64,000 nucleotides of DNA from the NCBI GenBank assembly GCA_047967505.1, contig CM106539.1; one strand, given 5' to 3'. The notes beneath the pieces are model-generated. The model was not told the DNA's origin, made no database searches, and saw only the letters and a list, made by a program, of their open reading frames with translations. The stretch comes from Dipteris shenzhenensis. Taxonomy: Eukaryota; Polypodiophyta; Polypodiopsida; Gleicheniales. Positions 11,673-23,099 of the stretch are shown here, piece by piece (positions within the stretch are counted from its first letter, which is position 1; each line of letters opens with the position of its first letter). The translations under genes were made by a program, and so were the position numbers.

Positions 11673-14424
11673 AGTTCCCACCGACGTCAATCCCTTCGGT
11701 TCTATCATTGTTGTACACATTCACACTTTGAAACGAGCTCAGTCCCTTGGCAGTCTTAGTAGTTCACTACAACAACCTGACACTTGGCAGAATTCTCCTT
11801 CTTAGTTTCAATATTGTTGCATTCTTCTTCCACACATATGCCACCCATCTAAACTCACAAATTGTTGACTATTTTTTGGCATTGGTTCCTGTACACATGC
11901 ATCAACCTTGTACAGCCCCTTGGCTACACCCGATACTCAATTTTCATCATCTTACAAGCTTGATCTTTGGCATACACTTGTTCTCACATGACTTGGTTTT
12001 GACAATTTAGTATAAGCCCCCCTGTGGCAGCTCTCACACAGTGTTCTCATGGGTAGACACTCTCGTTAGTACATGGGTAGGCCTCTTGGATAGAGCACCA
12101 TATTGCCTCTAGCATGGAGTTATCCATATCACAGAGTTGATGTTACACCACTCATGACTCTCAATGAGATCTGTGAGTGGAAAGAGAATTTACTACAACC
12201 ATTCATTGCCACAGGGTATGTACGAGTGTATGATGTTGACTTAAGCCTCATTGGTCTGAAGAGATTGGATGCATATGCTTCGAATGCTAGCATGGATCAG
12301 CCCGTAGTTCTGATCATGCACATTTGGCAGTAAGCCCTCAGCACAAGACACATTTAAGCCCTCAAGCACAAGGCAATCCTATCTACATCAGCATAGTCTG
12401 ATCCCTATGAATACAGCCATCACTCTCATGCATGGATATGACTCCAAGTTTTGCCACAGATGCTACGGATACCCAACATGATTTTAGCTATGATCATGTA
12501 GCTATTCAGTAGGTAAGTCCTTAATACGAGGCATTCACATCTTCTACCGCATGCAGAGATGCATGCCACAGTGCATTCAGCTCTTCAGATGATTCCATTA
12601 TAGCATCATCACTGATGCTTTCACCTCTGACACAATTTCCATGAGTAGTATAGATCAGCAGATCAGTCTTCAGGACATTCTAACATCGTCTCAATCATGC
12701 CACATTGCACCACCCTTGGATCCAGTTACCACCACACCTACAATGATCCAGTTATCACCACCTACAATGATCATCATAATTCCTCAATATGAAGACATTT
12801 ATGCATCATTGCAGTCATGCCCCAGTGCAATGGACATCATCAGGTTCAGCCATATCACAACCTAGGGAGACTCATTGTTTCATCATGCACATATGGCTGT
12901 CGTATACATTGCATCTTGATGTAGATTAGTGGTTAGATCTAGGATTACAGATCAGTCCCTACATCAGCATTCGGCACTTCATATGCCTCAGCGATATCAT
13001 ATGTTTTTTTAGTTGTATTTTAGGCTTCTAGGCCTTTACACTATCAGCTCCCCACCTCGAGCCTATGGCATATGCTACATCCCATGCTGATAGATGTTTA
13101 GCCATGCACTTATCAGACAACCTTTAGCTCATGATAGTTGTTGTACCTTGTCAGTCTCATGAACCTATTCTTCAACAAAGTAGTGTATCATACCTGCACC
13201 TTCGGCCCCAGTTTTTAGCAAAGTAGTGTATCATACCTGCACCTTCGGCCCTAGTTTTTCAACCTCTGGATCACTCTGTCCACACCGACTATGTGGTCTT
13301 CTTTGAACCCGCATAATACCATAGAGATTACTATCTGGCAACATACCTACTATAAGTTCTTTTGGGTTAGTGACATCCTTATATGTCACAACCTACCAGA
13401 TTCTTTCTCCATAGCTACATCGACTAGCCTCACATCCAAATGCCTCTTCTTCAGAGCAGTTGCACAGTCCATGGTGACTTATGACATGTTCAGCCATGAC
13501 ATGTTCAGCATGTAGCCATACATGCAGTTCTCCACGCAATCATATTTTGATCAAGCAGTCCTTGATCTAGGTGGACTTGACTTTTTGCATATTGCCTTCC
13601 TTTTCCCTTTGTCCTATCTTCTGGGTTTTATTCCCAAAGGCAAAGGATGACCCACAACTTAAGAGGGGAAATCCACATGATGTACATGATCGTAAGTTGT
13701 ACTCATTGTACATGCTTACGCTACATAGTCACTGTGCTCACACACGCACATACTACTTTGATTCTTTTCAGTTTTTGATGCTATCATATGCACCAAACAA
13801 AATCCGCAAAAAGGTCTTGTACATGCACCCTCTACTTACCCAGTGCAATTTTAGAAGGGGTGTTGAGGAGGGTGTAAATTGCGCCATACCTCTAGGGCAT
13901 TGGGGGCAAACCCTAACCCTAACCCTAAGGGGTTCGCATGTATATCTTCATGTTCTTGTTCAACACAACTTAGTGTACATGTAGCTATATCGTGTGCACT
14001 CCTCTCTCTCTCTCTCTCTCCTTGTCTCACTTTCACTATCAACAAATTGTACAAGGGTCTATAAGAAATTTGCTAGTATAAATCCTTGGTTACAATATCA
14101 AAAACACTACAAAACTCTATTGTTGTTGGTGGACAGTTGTTTGGTTCTATAAGCTTTTGTTGGAGCGCAAGTCGTCATAGCTACACAATCAAAGCTTGTG
14201 CAAGACCAATATAAGTTGATGGTACACAAATGTCTACAATCTTAAGGATGTGGTGGGACATTGCGTACACATCTTGTATAGTATAGAAAGGTGGGGGGTT
14301 AATGCAAAGGTACTCCAAAGCTAGGTGGCAAAATATATGACAAAAAGTCATAACACTTGTGGAATTGTTACTCTTCAATGCTAGATAATGCTTGTTAGCT
14401 CTCATCGATGTCATCATTCCCCAA
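11673..14424. other. No recognisable gene
   Basis: Pyrimidine- and CAT-rich sequence with scattered short frames. The ORF at 12103-12333 (76 residues, MPLAWSYPYHRVDVTPL at its start) is the most protein-like, but I do not recognise it. A 49-bp-period duplication lies near 13180-13260 (CATACCTGCACCTTCGGCC twice). A CT run is at 14000-14020. Confidence 0.35.
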
Positions 14425-16735
14425 TCACAAATCCTCAGATACTCTTCTTTGATGACTCAGAGAAATGTAGAATAATGTTTTCTGCATGAAAATCATTATG
14501 TAAGACATTGTGTTATGCATGTAATGAACAGTGCATACAACTGCACTTAGAAGATAAAAAACATGCTGACAGACATGCTGATCTCTAACAGGCATTTCTG
14601 CATCATCTTGGTGTCCCACCAGTGATGGTCTCTTCCCATCATGTTTGAGATAGGTCATCCATATATCCAAATAATTTCCATTCCAAAAAAAAGTACTATC
14701 AATGGACTACTATCAAATGCTAGACCTATAGCTCGAATGATGCCTAGGTGTATGACATCACCTAAGCATGCAGCTTCCTCCAATGCTTTTGCTTGCAAAT
14801 CCTCGAGCATCTTGGAGTTGTTCAAAACCTTACTGGCATAAATTTAGGGGGATAAAATGAGGTGATTCAAATGTTATACATGCTAAGATCTCTAGATGTG
14901 CCATTGCCCATGGCTGCTACAGATGTGAATTAAATGTCTTGCCGCTCATTTGAGAAGCACAAGTGATGATCGCTTTGGCGTTGTCAGTTTCAGTGGGTTC
15001 ATCATGGTGTCTTGATGGCATTGCTACTAGTGAAGGTGAGGCAGCTAAGGGTGTAGGTGTGGGCAAGTGCGAAGGAGAGGGAAACCTCTTAAGATGTGTG
15101 GTAGGATGTGTAAAAGGTGCAAAATCAAGACGTGACTGTGATAGGGATGTGCAACAAATTATAGAACATAAGTTGGTGGGTGTGGATATGGTGGTAGAGG
15201 ATATGGGGGATCATGTGCAACAAAGGAAGGCAAAACTAGAGGTTGTTGAGCATAAAGAAATTCAAGAAAAGGGTGATGTGGAAAGATGGGTTGTGGTGGA
15301 TGTAATGGTGCTTTGGGTGGCATGGTTGTAGTGTCACTTGTGGGTGTGGTTCTAGGGGATGCAGTGGCTATGGTTGTGGATGTGGGGAATGCAATGGTAC
15401 TTGGGGACATGGCTTCATTTTTGGAATGGATGATGAGGCATCTCTGCCACACATTATTTATGTATGTGACTCTGGCTTCTACAACGAGCCCTCCCACTTC
15501 ATGTCATAGACAGTGATGTCTTGATCTATTTGACTGAGACATCGCTAACTCTCCAAGGCAAAGTGGAGCATGAATTGATCTCTAGATTGTGCTTAAAAAA
15601 CATTTGGAAAACGCACGCAAGGCCCTCACTCCACCCTCAGCCATGGTTCCTCGTGAGATTTCACACGTTGCATTCACCATTGTTGAAAGTGATCTCAATG
15701 ATGTCCTGATTGATGTTCATCAAGAAGTGGCACGTTATCATTCTTTAGGACCTTATTTTAAGCTTTAGTGAGATCAGGATGCTCAATCTTTCTCTTCTCA
15801 CTTGCATTATTTGTCCCTTTGAAGCCTTGCCACACATTCTTTATGTACGCAACTCTAGCTCCTATTGCGGGACCCTCCCACTTCATGTCATAGACAGTGA
15901 TGTCTTGATCTATTTGATTGAGACATCACTGACTCTCCAAGGCAAAGTGGAGCATGAATTGATTCCAGATTGTGCTAAAAAAACATTTGGAAAATGCACA
16001 CAAGGCCCTCACTCCACCCTCAGCCATGGTCCTGGCGAGATTTCGCACGTTGCTTTCACCATTGTTGAAAGTCATCTCAATGATGTCTTGATTGACATTC
16101 ATCAAGAAGTGGCATGTTATCGTTCTTTAGCACCTTATTTTGAGCTTGAGTGAGATCAGGATGCTCAATCTTTCTCTTCTCACTTGCATTATTTGTCCTT
16201 ATAGATTTTTGCACTTTTGACTTGAGATTAAGGGGTTTGATCTTTTAAAAATCATAGTTGATCTCAATTACTACGATCTACTTTGGTGGAGACCTAGCTT
16301 TGGTGGAAATTGTGAAAGTGACAGAGGAAGCATCATCTTCATTGTATTCATTGACTTCACTGTGCCATAGCATTTGAAATTCCTCTCATCCTCTATATCA
16401 ATGGAACCCCTATCTAAATAAAATGATAGAATCTTATCCAAGAACTCAATGAACCACCTGTTTTGAGGGTACTTTTGGTAGTCTATGCCTAGGGCTCTTC
16501 ATCTGAGAATCACTTTACTGCTAGGAGCCTTTGTGAAGGCAACTTAGGGTTAATAAACCCACTTGGTTGACCACTAGAAGCAAATAATTTGACTTAGCAG
16601 CAAGAGATATATCTTTGGTTCTACTCTTCTTTACATGCTTTGTAGGTGTAGTTTGAGGGGAAGACACTACGGGATCACTTTTAGGAGTAGGACTCTCTTC
16701 TTGTGGACAATCTTAACCTTTAATGGCCTGCATAA
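14425..16735 (-). pseudogene. Decayed coding-like region, unknown protein
   Basis: The minus strand shows several protein-like blocks with stops between them. They include a Pro/Thr-rich segment (15159-15497), a block with VTYINNVWQ, a Ser/Pro/Lys-rich segment near 16640-16720 (PTKHVKKSRTKD), and a block near 14660-14840 (LEEAACLGDVIHLGIIRAIG). A possible 3' splice site (TTTATGCAG) precedes the Ser/Pro-rich block. The blocks could be remnants of one multi-exon gene or of a transposon-encoded protein; I cannot name it. Confidence 0.3.
15443..16202. repeat. 384-bp tandem duplication
   Basis: Copy 1 (15443-15826) and copy 2 (15827-16202) share long blocks such as CTCCCACTTCATGTCATAG (15491 and 15875) and TTTCTCTTCTCACTTGCATT at their ends. 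They differ by scattered substitutions. The duplicated block is part of the decayed coding-like region on the minus strand. Confidence 0.92.
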
Positions 16736-17920
16736 AGAAAGGAGACAATTCAGAAATTAAATTAGATTCCATTGTAAAAGATGAACCAAACAACAAGTAG
16801 AATAGAAAATAGACTTTCTCAAGGCAAAGAAACAAAATTTTAACACAAAAACCTTGTGAAAATGGGAAAATGCGAGAAAGATTCTACTGATAAAAACGAA
16901 AAACTAAAACGAAAAAGTACCCAAAACACAGATGAAATGGATCTTGCATTTTTCGAGAGTTTTTTTATCACTAGGATCAATTCAGAAAGAGTCCGAGAAT
17001 TTGATCCTTTGGAATGATATGTATGTAAAATTCAAAAAGAATATTCTAATAATCCGATCCTTGGGAACGATATATATGTAAAATTCATGAAAATCCAATC
17101 CTAGGGATTGGAAAGACTACAATCTCAATCAAATATGGTTTCGATAAACATGGGACTTTATCCTAATTCAATCCGCAAGATCAAATTATCTAGAGACTAC
17201 ATGCTAATTTGATCTTAGGGAGAGGATTAGCATATAGTCTCAAGCTAATCCAACCTCGGATTAGATTAGCATGAAAGTACATGTTAATTTGATCCAAGGA
17301 TCTTATTAGCATGCAACCTCCTAAGAGGATATATGCTACTTGATTTATTGCCATACTTCATACTAATCTGACCTTGAGGATTGAATTAGCATGAAGGCTC
17401 TTAGAATTTAAAATTTAAAAAAAAAAATTTCTAACAAAACAAAATTGTCTCCATTTTTTGTGAATATATTTTAAGAAAAACGAAGGTGAGGATTTTTTTC
17501 AAAAATAATTTACATGAAAACTAAAAGGCATCAAAATGGAATCGAAATATTCTACTCTCTTCTTAGGATTTGTGGTCATCTGTTCTGTAATTTTGAGAGT
17601 TGTCAGTGATTGGAGCAGGAAGATTTTGGGAATAGTAAAGAAGAGGGATTTAGGAAAAGCCTTGGGATTTTTTTAACTAAGATAAGATTCAAGTCAATAT
17701 AAATAACTTTTCAAGTCCAGGGATTATAATTTCTTGAGGATTTAATTATATTTACTATTTCAAATTCGGATCTCGAAAACTTATTTTTTGTCTCTTAGTT
17801 TAGTGTTTTTTGGGTTCTATTTTAAGGATTCAATGAGGATGTACATTTCCTACCCCTGAATTCCTTGTGTCTTTATATCCCATGGCTTCTATATGGGCAT
17901 TTCATTATTGTGAGTGTACT
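16736..17920. other. No gene seen; AT-rich with diverged short repeats
   Basis: The part around 17150-17400 holds loose repeats of a motif like GGATTAGATTAGCATG with spacing near 60-70 bp. The rest is AT-rich without open frames. Confidence 0.5.
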
Positions 17921-17925
17921 AGTTC
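17921..17925. repeat. Target-site duplication AGTTC, left copy
   Basis: AGTTC before the TGTTGG terminus at 17926 matches AGTTC at 21695-21699 after the right terminus. Confidence 0.9.
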
Positions 17926-18045
17926 TGTTGGTAAACTGAAAAGAAAGAGTGGAGTGGACACAAACTTAGAATACTTGCATTATGGAATGAGGAAGAGTGA
18001 GGTCCTTATGTAGGCACCTCATACATGCTCACTGACATCACTGAT
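17926..18045 (-). repeat. Truncated 3' LTR of element B
   Basis: Matches the first ~120 bp of the LTR at 21407. Similarity stops at CACTGACATCACTGAT, where gag sequence (TTGCCTTTCCACAGTGAG) begins. Confidence 0.85.
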
Positions 18046-18709
18046 TTGCCTTTCCACAGTGAGTGCAAGGTGTAAACTTGCCCTTCTGGATTTTTATAGC
18101 ATAAACAGTGTCATTGCCTTTCCTAAGCTCCATATGCCTTTCTTCTTCTTGGAGAGCAGAGATAATACCTTCAAGATTAGGATTAGGAAGATTTTTCAAA
18201 GTGGTAACTATATGATCATAATCTTTAGGCATACTCTTAAGTAACAGTGCCATAGCATCATCTGGAGTAATAGGAGAGTTGACAGAAGCTAGTTGAGTCA
18301 TAAGACTCCGCATGTAGTTGACATGAGCTGCCAAAGTAGTGCCACTAACCATCTTCAATTCAAAGAAAGAGATTTTAAGTGATAATCTAGAGATGTGAGA
18401 GCTAGCACCAAAAATCATGTCAAGCTTCTGCCAAGCTTCTGAAGGAGACTCTAAGTCAAAGATGTGATGAATATAATCATCTCCTAAAGCAAGAGCAATG
18501 ATACCATATGCTTTCTCCTCTCTAGTGGGATCCCTTGCCGAGTGTGTCAGAGTTGAGGATTCTCTAGCATTGGAGGCTGTAGAAGAAGCGGTTGAAGTCG
18601 GTTTGACAAGTCCCCAGAGGTTTTCCCTCATCAATGCAAATTTCACCTTCATCTGCCATGTGTGGAAGTCCTTTCCATTGAACTTTTCTAAACTCAATAT
18701 GGTAGCCAT
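18038..18709 (-). CDS. Copia-type Gag (element B), C-terminally truncated
   Basis: Capsid/nucleocapsid-type Gag of about 224 residues, read from the ATG at 18707-18709 (MATILSLEKFNGKDFHTW). The pattern follows copia Gag: FNGxxFHTWxxKxxxAL near the start, then a helical capsid-like body (EAWQKLDMIFGASS, LKISFFELKM, TLKNLPNPNLEGIISALQEEE), then the first half of a zinc knuckle (CTHCGK). The second half, HxxxxC, is lost at the junction with the truncated LTR. The frame is otherwise open. An ORF extension upstream of this ATG is leader sequence shared with sister elements, so I do not use it. Its product could still form a partial capsid. Confidence 0.8.
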   Translation of the reverse strand: MATILSLEKFNGKDFHTWQMKVKFALMRENLWGLVKPTSTASSTASNARESSTLTHSARDPTREEKAYGIIALALGDDYIHHIFDLESPSEAWQKLDMIFGASSHISRLSLKISFFELKMVSGTTLAAHVNYMRSLMTQLASVNSPITPDDAMALLLKSMPKDYDHIVTTLKNLPNPNLEGIISALQEEERHMELRKGNDTVYAIKIQKGKFTPCTHCGKANQ

Positions 18710-19699
18710 GAGAGGGTCTAACCCAGATATTGGGTAGTGTCTTTCTCTCTTACAAGGCAAAAAACAATTGAAAGGCTTCGAAATATAAGCACTTGATGTA
18801 GCAAAGTCTAGTGACCAATATTCAATCAATGATGCTTTTTCTTACATGCTTCATAGAGGTGGCTAAAATGAATACTTTCCAATCAAAACCAGGTATAACA
18901 ATTCAAAGCAAAACTGAAGCCACACTTGTACTGATGTTATTGAAAGTTTCAAAAAACCAGAAATGCTAGAATAGCATCTTATGTAGCATCATCTTCAAAA
19001 AACTTGTCAAAACCATCAAAACCAAAAGACTGAAATTGGAGGGCTTGTAGCTTACTCTTTAGAGCAAAGGAAAAGGGGATTTCTAAAGCAAAAGAAAGCT
19101 CACATAAAGATGAACTTTTGGTGCAGAGGTCTGAGGAGATTTCATGCGACTTTGCTGGCTGGAGCGTCTTCAAAAACGACTGGTTTTTCTCTGTTTTTAC
19201 CTTGAATATGCATCCATTGCTACTCATATTTCAGCACAAGATAGATTTAGGTATGGACTACCTCCCCCTAAAAGGAATTAGAGAAGTATGGAGTATGCTA
19301 AGAGAAAACGCAAGAGCAAAGGTCAATGAACTGTGTGTAATGGCGACGAAACAAGCACGAGTTTTGTCAATTCCTTTCAGCCAATGGTTTGCCCCTTTGA
19401 GGTGGATCTCCAGCAGGAAGGGCGTGGAAAATGGTTAAGAAGCGGAGGAGAACAGGCTTAAGCAAACTTTGGGAAGAAGAGAAAGAGATGGTGAAGACGA
19501 AGTATGTCGATGGATCTACACCTAGACCATTGGATGATCCAGCCAGTAGTAGCTCTACTCCACCTATTGCCACAGCACTAGTAGTGGGATCTCTAGCTAC
19601 AAAAATAGTTTTTGCACCTATAGCAGATCTTGTCATTGCTCGACCACAAGCAGAATACCACAAGCAGAATGTGATAAGAAAGATAAGTATGCATATCAT

Positions 19700-20049
19700 T
19701 GTTGAGATATCGAGCTCTACTCGTGATATGCTCGGGTGACCGTTGTGCATTTATGTCACCCACTTGTTAGCTGCAGATGCGGTTGGTACACTACCCATGA
19801 ATAATAGCTGGATGACAGCTATCCTTATGTACTCTAGTTCGTGGCTCACTTAGTATGCCACCTTAGTTATTGAGTTTGGTTTGAGACACACATATAGGGT
19901 TCTCCTATTTCTTTGTACTTGAGTTCTTTTGGCTTTCACAACTAAGAAGAGGAAAACTATTTTTCAGCCTCCACCTTTGTGTGTATTCCCCCATTGTGTA
20001 TGTGAGAAAGCCACAAGTGAGACTCCTTCCTTCTCTCCCACTATCTTCA
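19700..20049 (+). repeat. Putative 5' LTR of the nested copia fragment
   Basis: Starts TG and ends CA, and is followed two bases later by TGGTATTGGAGCC, close to the usual Met-tRNA primer site. Only one copy is present, so the borders are inferred. Confidence 0.55.
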
Positions 20050-20563
20050 CATGGTATTGGAGCCTGGTTCATGGTAAGGAGCTCAAGAAAGCAAACCAAG
20101 TTCGCGGTGTCCTGGTAAGAGGACCAGTGTTGCTTTCCTTTTTCGAGTTTGGGAGCAAATCTCTGCAGGTAGCACAGCCGGAAGTGCAAGAGTGCACTAT
20201 CTCAGATTGAGACGCCCTTCGCGATGTGGCAAGAGGGCAGTATATGCTGCGGGGCCATTTCGAGGCCCATTTTTAAGGAGTTTTTAAGACGGAAGTTCTT
20301 CACAGGGACTCAAAAAAAGGCCTTGTTTTGGCTGTGCGACCATTGCTTTGCAGGTCGATGAAAAGTTGCCATAAAATTGCATCGTATGCCTGTGCACAGA
20401 GATATTGGGAGTTGCAGAATCATCCTTGTTGCCTATTAATGCAAAGTCGTCACTAGGAAGCGACTATGTGGTCAAATACCACTTTCCTCAGTTTTGCAGA
20501 TTTACTCATGTGAGGCAAAAGCTGTGTTTTTTACAGTGACAGAATATTTTGTAGTGTTCTGTA

Positions 20564-21340
20564 ATGGCGTTTGATTCTCTTTCACAGATTGTCACTGAAA
20601 AGCTTGACAAGAACAACTTCTAGACATGGAAGTTTAGAATGATGAATTTCCTTATGGGAAAAGGCTATTGGGAGTTCATTATAGGAAATGAAGAAGAACC
20701 AGTTCTTCCTAATGTTCCCAATAAATAGGAAATGCAGGCATTTAAAGGATGGCATGAAAGAGCCAGAAAAGTTATGTACTGGCTTTCTATCAATATTTCG
20801 GATTCTATGATTGTGCATATTCAGGATGCAAGTACGCCAAAGGAGGCATGGGATACTTTGGCAAAAATGTACAGCACAAATACGCAAGCCAGGAACATGC
20901 AACTCAAGTAGGAGTTGCACAACGTGTAGAGAGAAAATATGAGCATCAATGACTACCACATGAAGGTGAAGAAAATTGCAGATGCACTTGCTTCCATTGG
21001 GTTGCCAGTGGAAGATGATGATCTAGTTTCTGTGACCTTGAATGGTCTACGAAAGGATTATGCATAGTTCTAGACATCCATTTCCGTTCGTGAAAAATTT
21101 ATGATTTTCAGGAGTTGTTTGCTCTTCTAATTTCTGAAGAGCAGAGAAATGGTGGTGCATCTTCTTCAAAAGGAACTTAAAAAGAAACTATCTTCTACTC
21201 AAATGCTGGAAGAGGTAGAGGCAGAGGTAGAGGAGGCCGCCGATCTGGAGGCCGTGGCAAAAATCAAATTATGCAGCAAACTCAAGAAAACCAGTCCTTT
21301 GGAGAAGGACATGGTAACTCTAGAGGGAGGGGGAGCCAAA
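20564..21340 (+). pseudogene. Copia gag of the nested fragment
   Basis: It begins MAFDSLSQIVTEKLDKNNF, then a stop replaces a residue before TWKFRMMNFLMGKGYW, the classic copia Gag start. Capsid-like blocks follow (KEAWDTLAKMYSTN; SINDYHMKVKKIADALASIG; DDDLVSVTLNGLRKDY), then in another frame an Arg/Gly-rich tail (GRGRGRGRGGRRSGGRG) as in many plant copia Gags. Several stops and at least one frameshift. Confidence 0.75.
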
Positions 21341-21393
21341 GAGGTCATGAAGAAGATGATGATGTGGCAGAAATGGATCAAGGGGGATCAAAT

Positions 21394-21406
21394 GGCTCTG
21401 ATACCA
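21394..21406 (-). promoter_or_regulatory. Primer-binding site of element B
   Basis: GGCTCTGATACCA on the plus strand, touching the LTR at 21407; complement of the Met-tRNA-type primer site. Confidence 0.88.
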
Positions 21407-21694
21407 TGTTGGTAAACTGAAAAGAAAGAGTAGAGTGGACACAAACTTAGAATACTTGCATTATGGAATGAAGAAGAGTCACGTCCTTATGTAGGCACCT
21501 CATACATGCTCGCTGACATCACTGATGACTTTAGAGCTCCACAATCATCTCCTCAATCTGCTCCTAGATTCTCTCAATCATCCTATGTGGCTTTCCACCA
21601 CCTAATTGTGCTTATGGGCACCTAACTGTGCCTCTAGCACTCACACATAGAAACCAAGGTGTGCCTGAGGCATACACCTTGAGATATCCCATCA
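21407..21694 (-). repeat. 5' LTR of element B
   Basis: 288 bp, roughly 90 percent similar by eye to the LTRs of element A, ending ATATCCCATCA before the AGTTC duplication. Confidence 0.9.
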
Positions 21695-21929
21695 AGTTCC
21701 TCTTTGTGTTTGCTATGATCTTCAAGATATTAGTCTTAGTCTCAACGTATGAACTTGCAAGTGCAGATTCTCCAAGTCATCTCAAAACACAAGCTTCTTT
21801 AGCCATCGGCAAGAGTCTTTAGACTCCTCATACAACCAAAAAATTAGCTATGAGGATGTGTCTATCTCTTCATTTGAACCTATTACCAAGCTAGCACATC
21901 TTTTTGTGTCCTCATGTGAAGCCGATAGT

Positions 21930-22190
21930 GACCAATAGAGCCTTAACCTAAAACACCACTACAAACATCTTGAGCATTCCCAAAGCTATCAATCAAGCAT
22001 TCCTCACGAATGATGTAGGTGACAATGACTGCAAGTGTGAGGAGTAACTATTTGAGCATCACCAATGTATGGTCTTGTGTTTTCTCCACCTCTAGAATGA
22101 TCACGTCCACTTCCTTTTTTTCATCTCTTCCATTGTGTCATCCAAATAGTCTCCCTTCTTGCACCTCCCCCTTTGTAATCTAAGTTGCAT
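21930..22190 (-). pseudogene. Relic copy of the 37-38.6 kb membrane-protein gene
   Basis: The plus strand matches parts of 37680-37960 block by block: TTCCCAAAGCTATCAATC (21977 and 37718), AGCATCACCA followed by GTCTTGTGTT (compare GTCCTTGTGTT), ACCTCTAGAATGATCAC (compare ACCTCCAGAGTGATCAC) and CATCTCTTCC. A stretch of about 45 bp present at 37785-37830 is missing here. It is a degraded paralogue with no open frame, located right of element B. Confidence 0.75.
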
Positions 22191-22259
22191 TAATTCATCC
22201 AAAAAGGATTAAATACTTTTTTTCCCTATTTAAAACACCTTGGCCAAATTCTCCTTTTT

Positions 22260-22313
22260 TTTATTCGTATGAATACTTTTATTTGTACGAATAAAAGTAT
22301 TCATACAAATAAA
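22260..22313. repeat. Long near-perfect hairpin
   Basis: Left arm TTTATTCGTATGAATACTTT plus ATT, a 6-base loop TGTACG, then a right arm complementary at 23 of 24 positions. A partial copy of one arm (TGTATTTGTACGAATAC) lies near 22349. Confidence 0.92.
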
Positions 22314-22469
22314 ACTAGTATAAAAAAAGCTCCACCTTCATTTTTAACCTGTATTTGTACGAATACTCCTCTGTGTCTGCCTCTTTCTTCCTTGCCCCCA
22401 CCTGCCTACCAGTGCACTCAGCTCAGCTCATGAGCCTACCCACAAGTAAACTCATCTTCCTTGTTTAAG

Positions 22470-22960
22470 ATTGGCACTCATCTCTCTCGTGAGGGTTGTG
22501 TGTTGTAGTCTTTGTTTCAATATTAATGTTTGTATTTAGGACTACCACTCATCTCTCTTGGTGAGATTTGTGTGATGGAGTCTTTTCTTTGATATAAATG
22601 TTTGTTTTTTATCTAAGGCTAGCACTCTTGCTAGAGTTGTGTTCCATTTTGATATTAATGTTTGTTAAACACTTAAATTGGCACTCATCTCTCTAATGAA
22701 TCTTGAGAGTTGTGTGATGCGGTCTTATTTAGAGATGTTTTCATAGATGCTTAGTCTAGCACTCTTGTCTCTCTTGAGAGTTGTGTGCTTCAATCTAAGT
22801 TTAGAGATGTTTTTGTCTAGCACTCATCTATCTCTTGAGAGTTGTGTGATGCCGTATAAGCTTAATATCATTTGATGTGTTCATAGACACTATAGGTCTA
22901 GCACTCAACCATCGCTTGATAGTTGTGTGTTTCAGTTAAAGCCTAATATTAGATGTACAT
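22470..22960. repeat. Diverged tandem array, units of about 60-80 bp
   Basis: About seven repeats, each with a core close to GCACTCATCTCTCTTGAGAG followed by TTGTGTG and a T-rich spacer. The core is partly palindromic (CTCTCTTGAGAG). No open frame. Confidence 0.8.
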
Positions 22961-23099
22961 AAATGGTTAGTCGACATTGCATGTTCACAAGGTCTCATAA
23001 TCGGATATGTTGTGATTTTATTTTATTTTTAGATGAGTCAAAATGTATTTTAGGCATTTGTGAAATTGCTTGCTTTATTATTTATCATTGGTGGCACTA

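Larger units (their letters stand above)
19505..21340 (+). mobile_element. Nested plus-strand copia fragment (one LTR plus gag)
   Basis: It interrupts the leader of element B between GTGAAGACGAAG (about 19500) and AAGAAGATGATGATGTGG (about 21345), two stretches that are neighbours in element A. It contains a putative LTR (19700-20049, TGTTGAGATATC to ACTATCTTCA), then a primer-site-like TGGTATTGGAGCC at 20052, then gag. No second LTR, protease or pol is seen. The 195 bp left of the LTR are unrecognised. Confidence 0.65.
17926..21694 (-). mobile_element. Non-autonomous copia-type element B with nested antisense copia
   Basis: Same family as element A, minus orientation. The right LTR is complete (21407-21694, 288 bp, TGTTGGTAAACTG to ATATCCCATCA) with the primer-site complement GGCTCTGATACCA at 21394-21406. 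The left LTR is truncated after about 120 bp and joined directly to the zinc-knuckle end of gag, so the end of gag, the 3' untranslated region and most of the 3' LTR are deleted. Perfect AGTTC target duplications flank the whole unit. Between about 19505 and 21340 the leader is interrupted by plus-strand copia sequence. No reverse transcriptase or integrase is present. Confidence 0.88.

Noticed and set aside
13905-13930. CCCTAACCCTAACCCTAA, a vertebrate-type telomere word
   Set aside because: Only three units; too short to mean anything beside the plant-type arrays in the window.
22470-22960. Regularly spaced repeats as a CRISPR-like array
   Set aside because: Units are diverged, spacing is irregular and the sequence is a plant nuclear genome.
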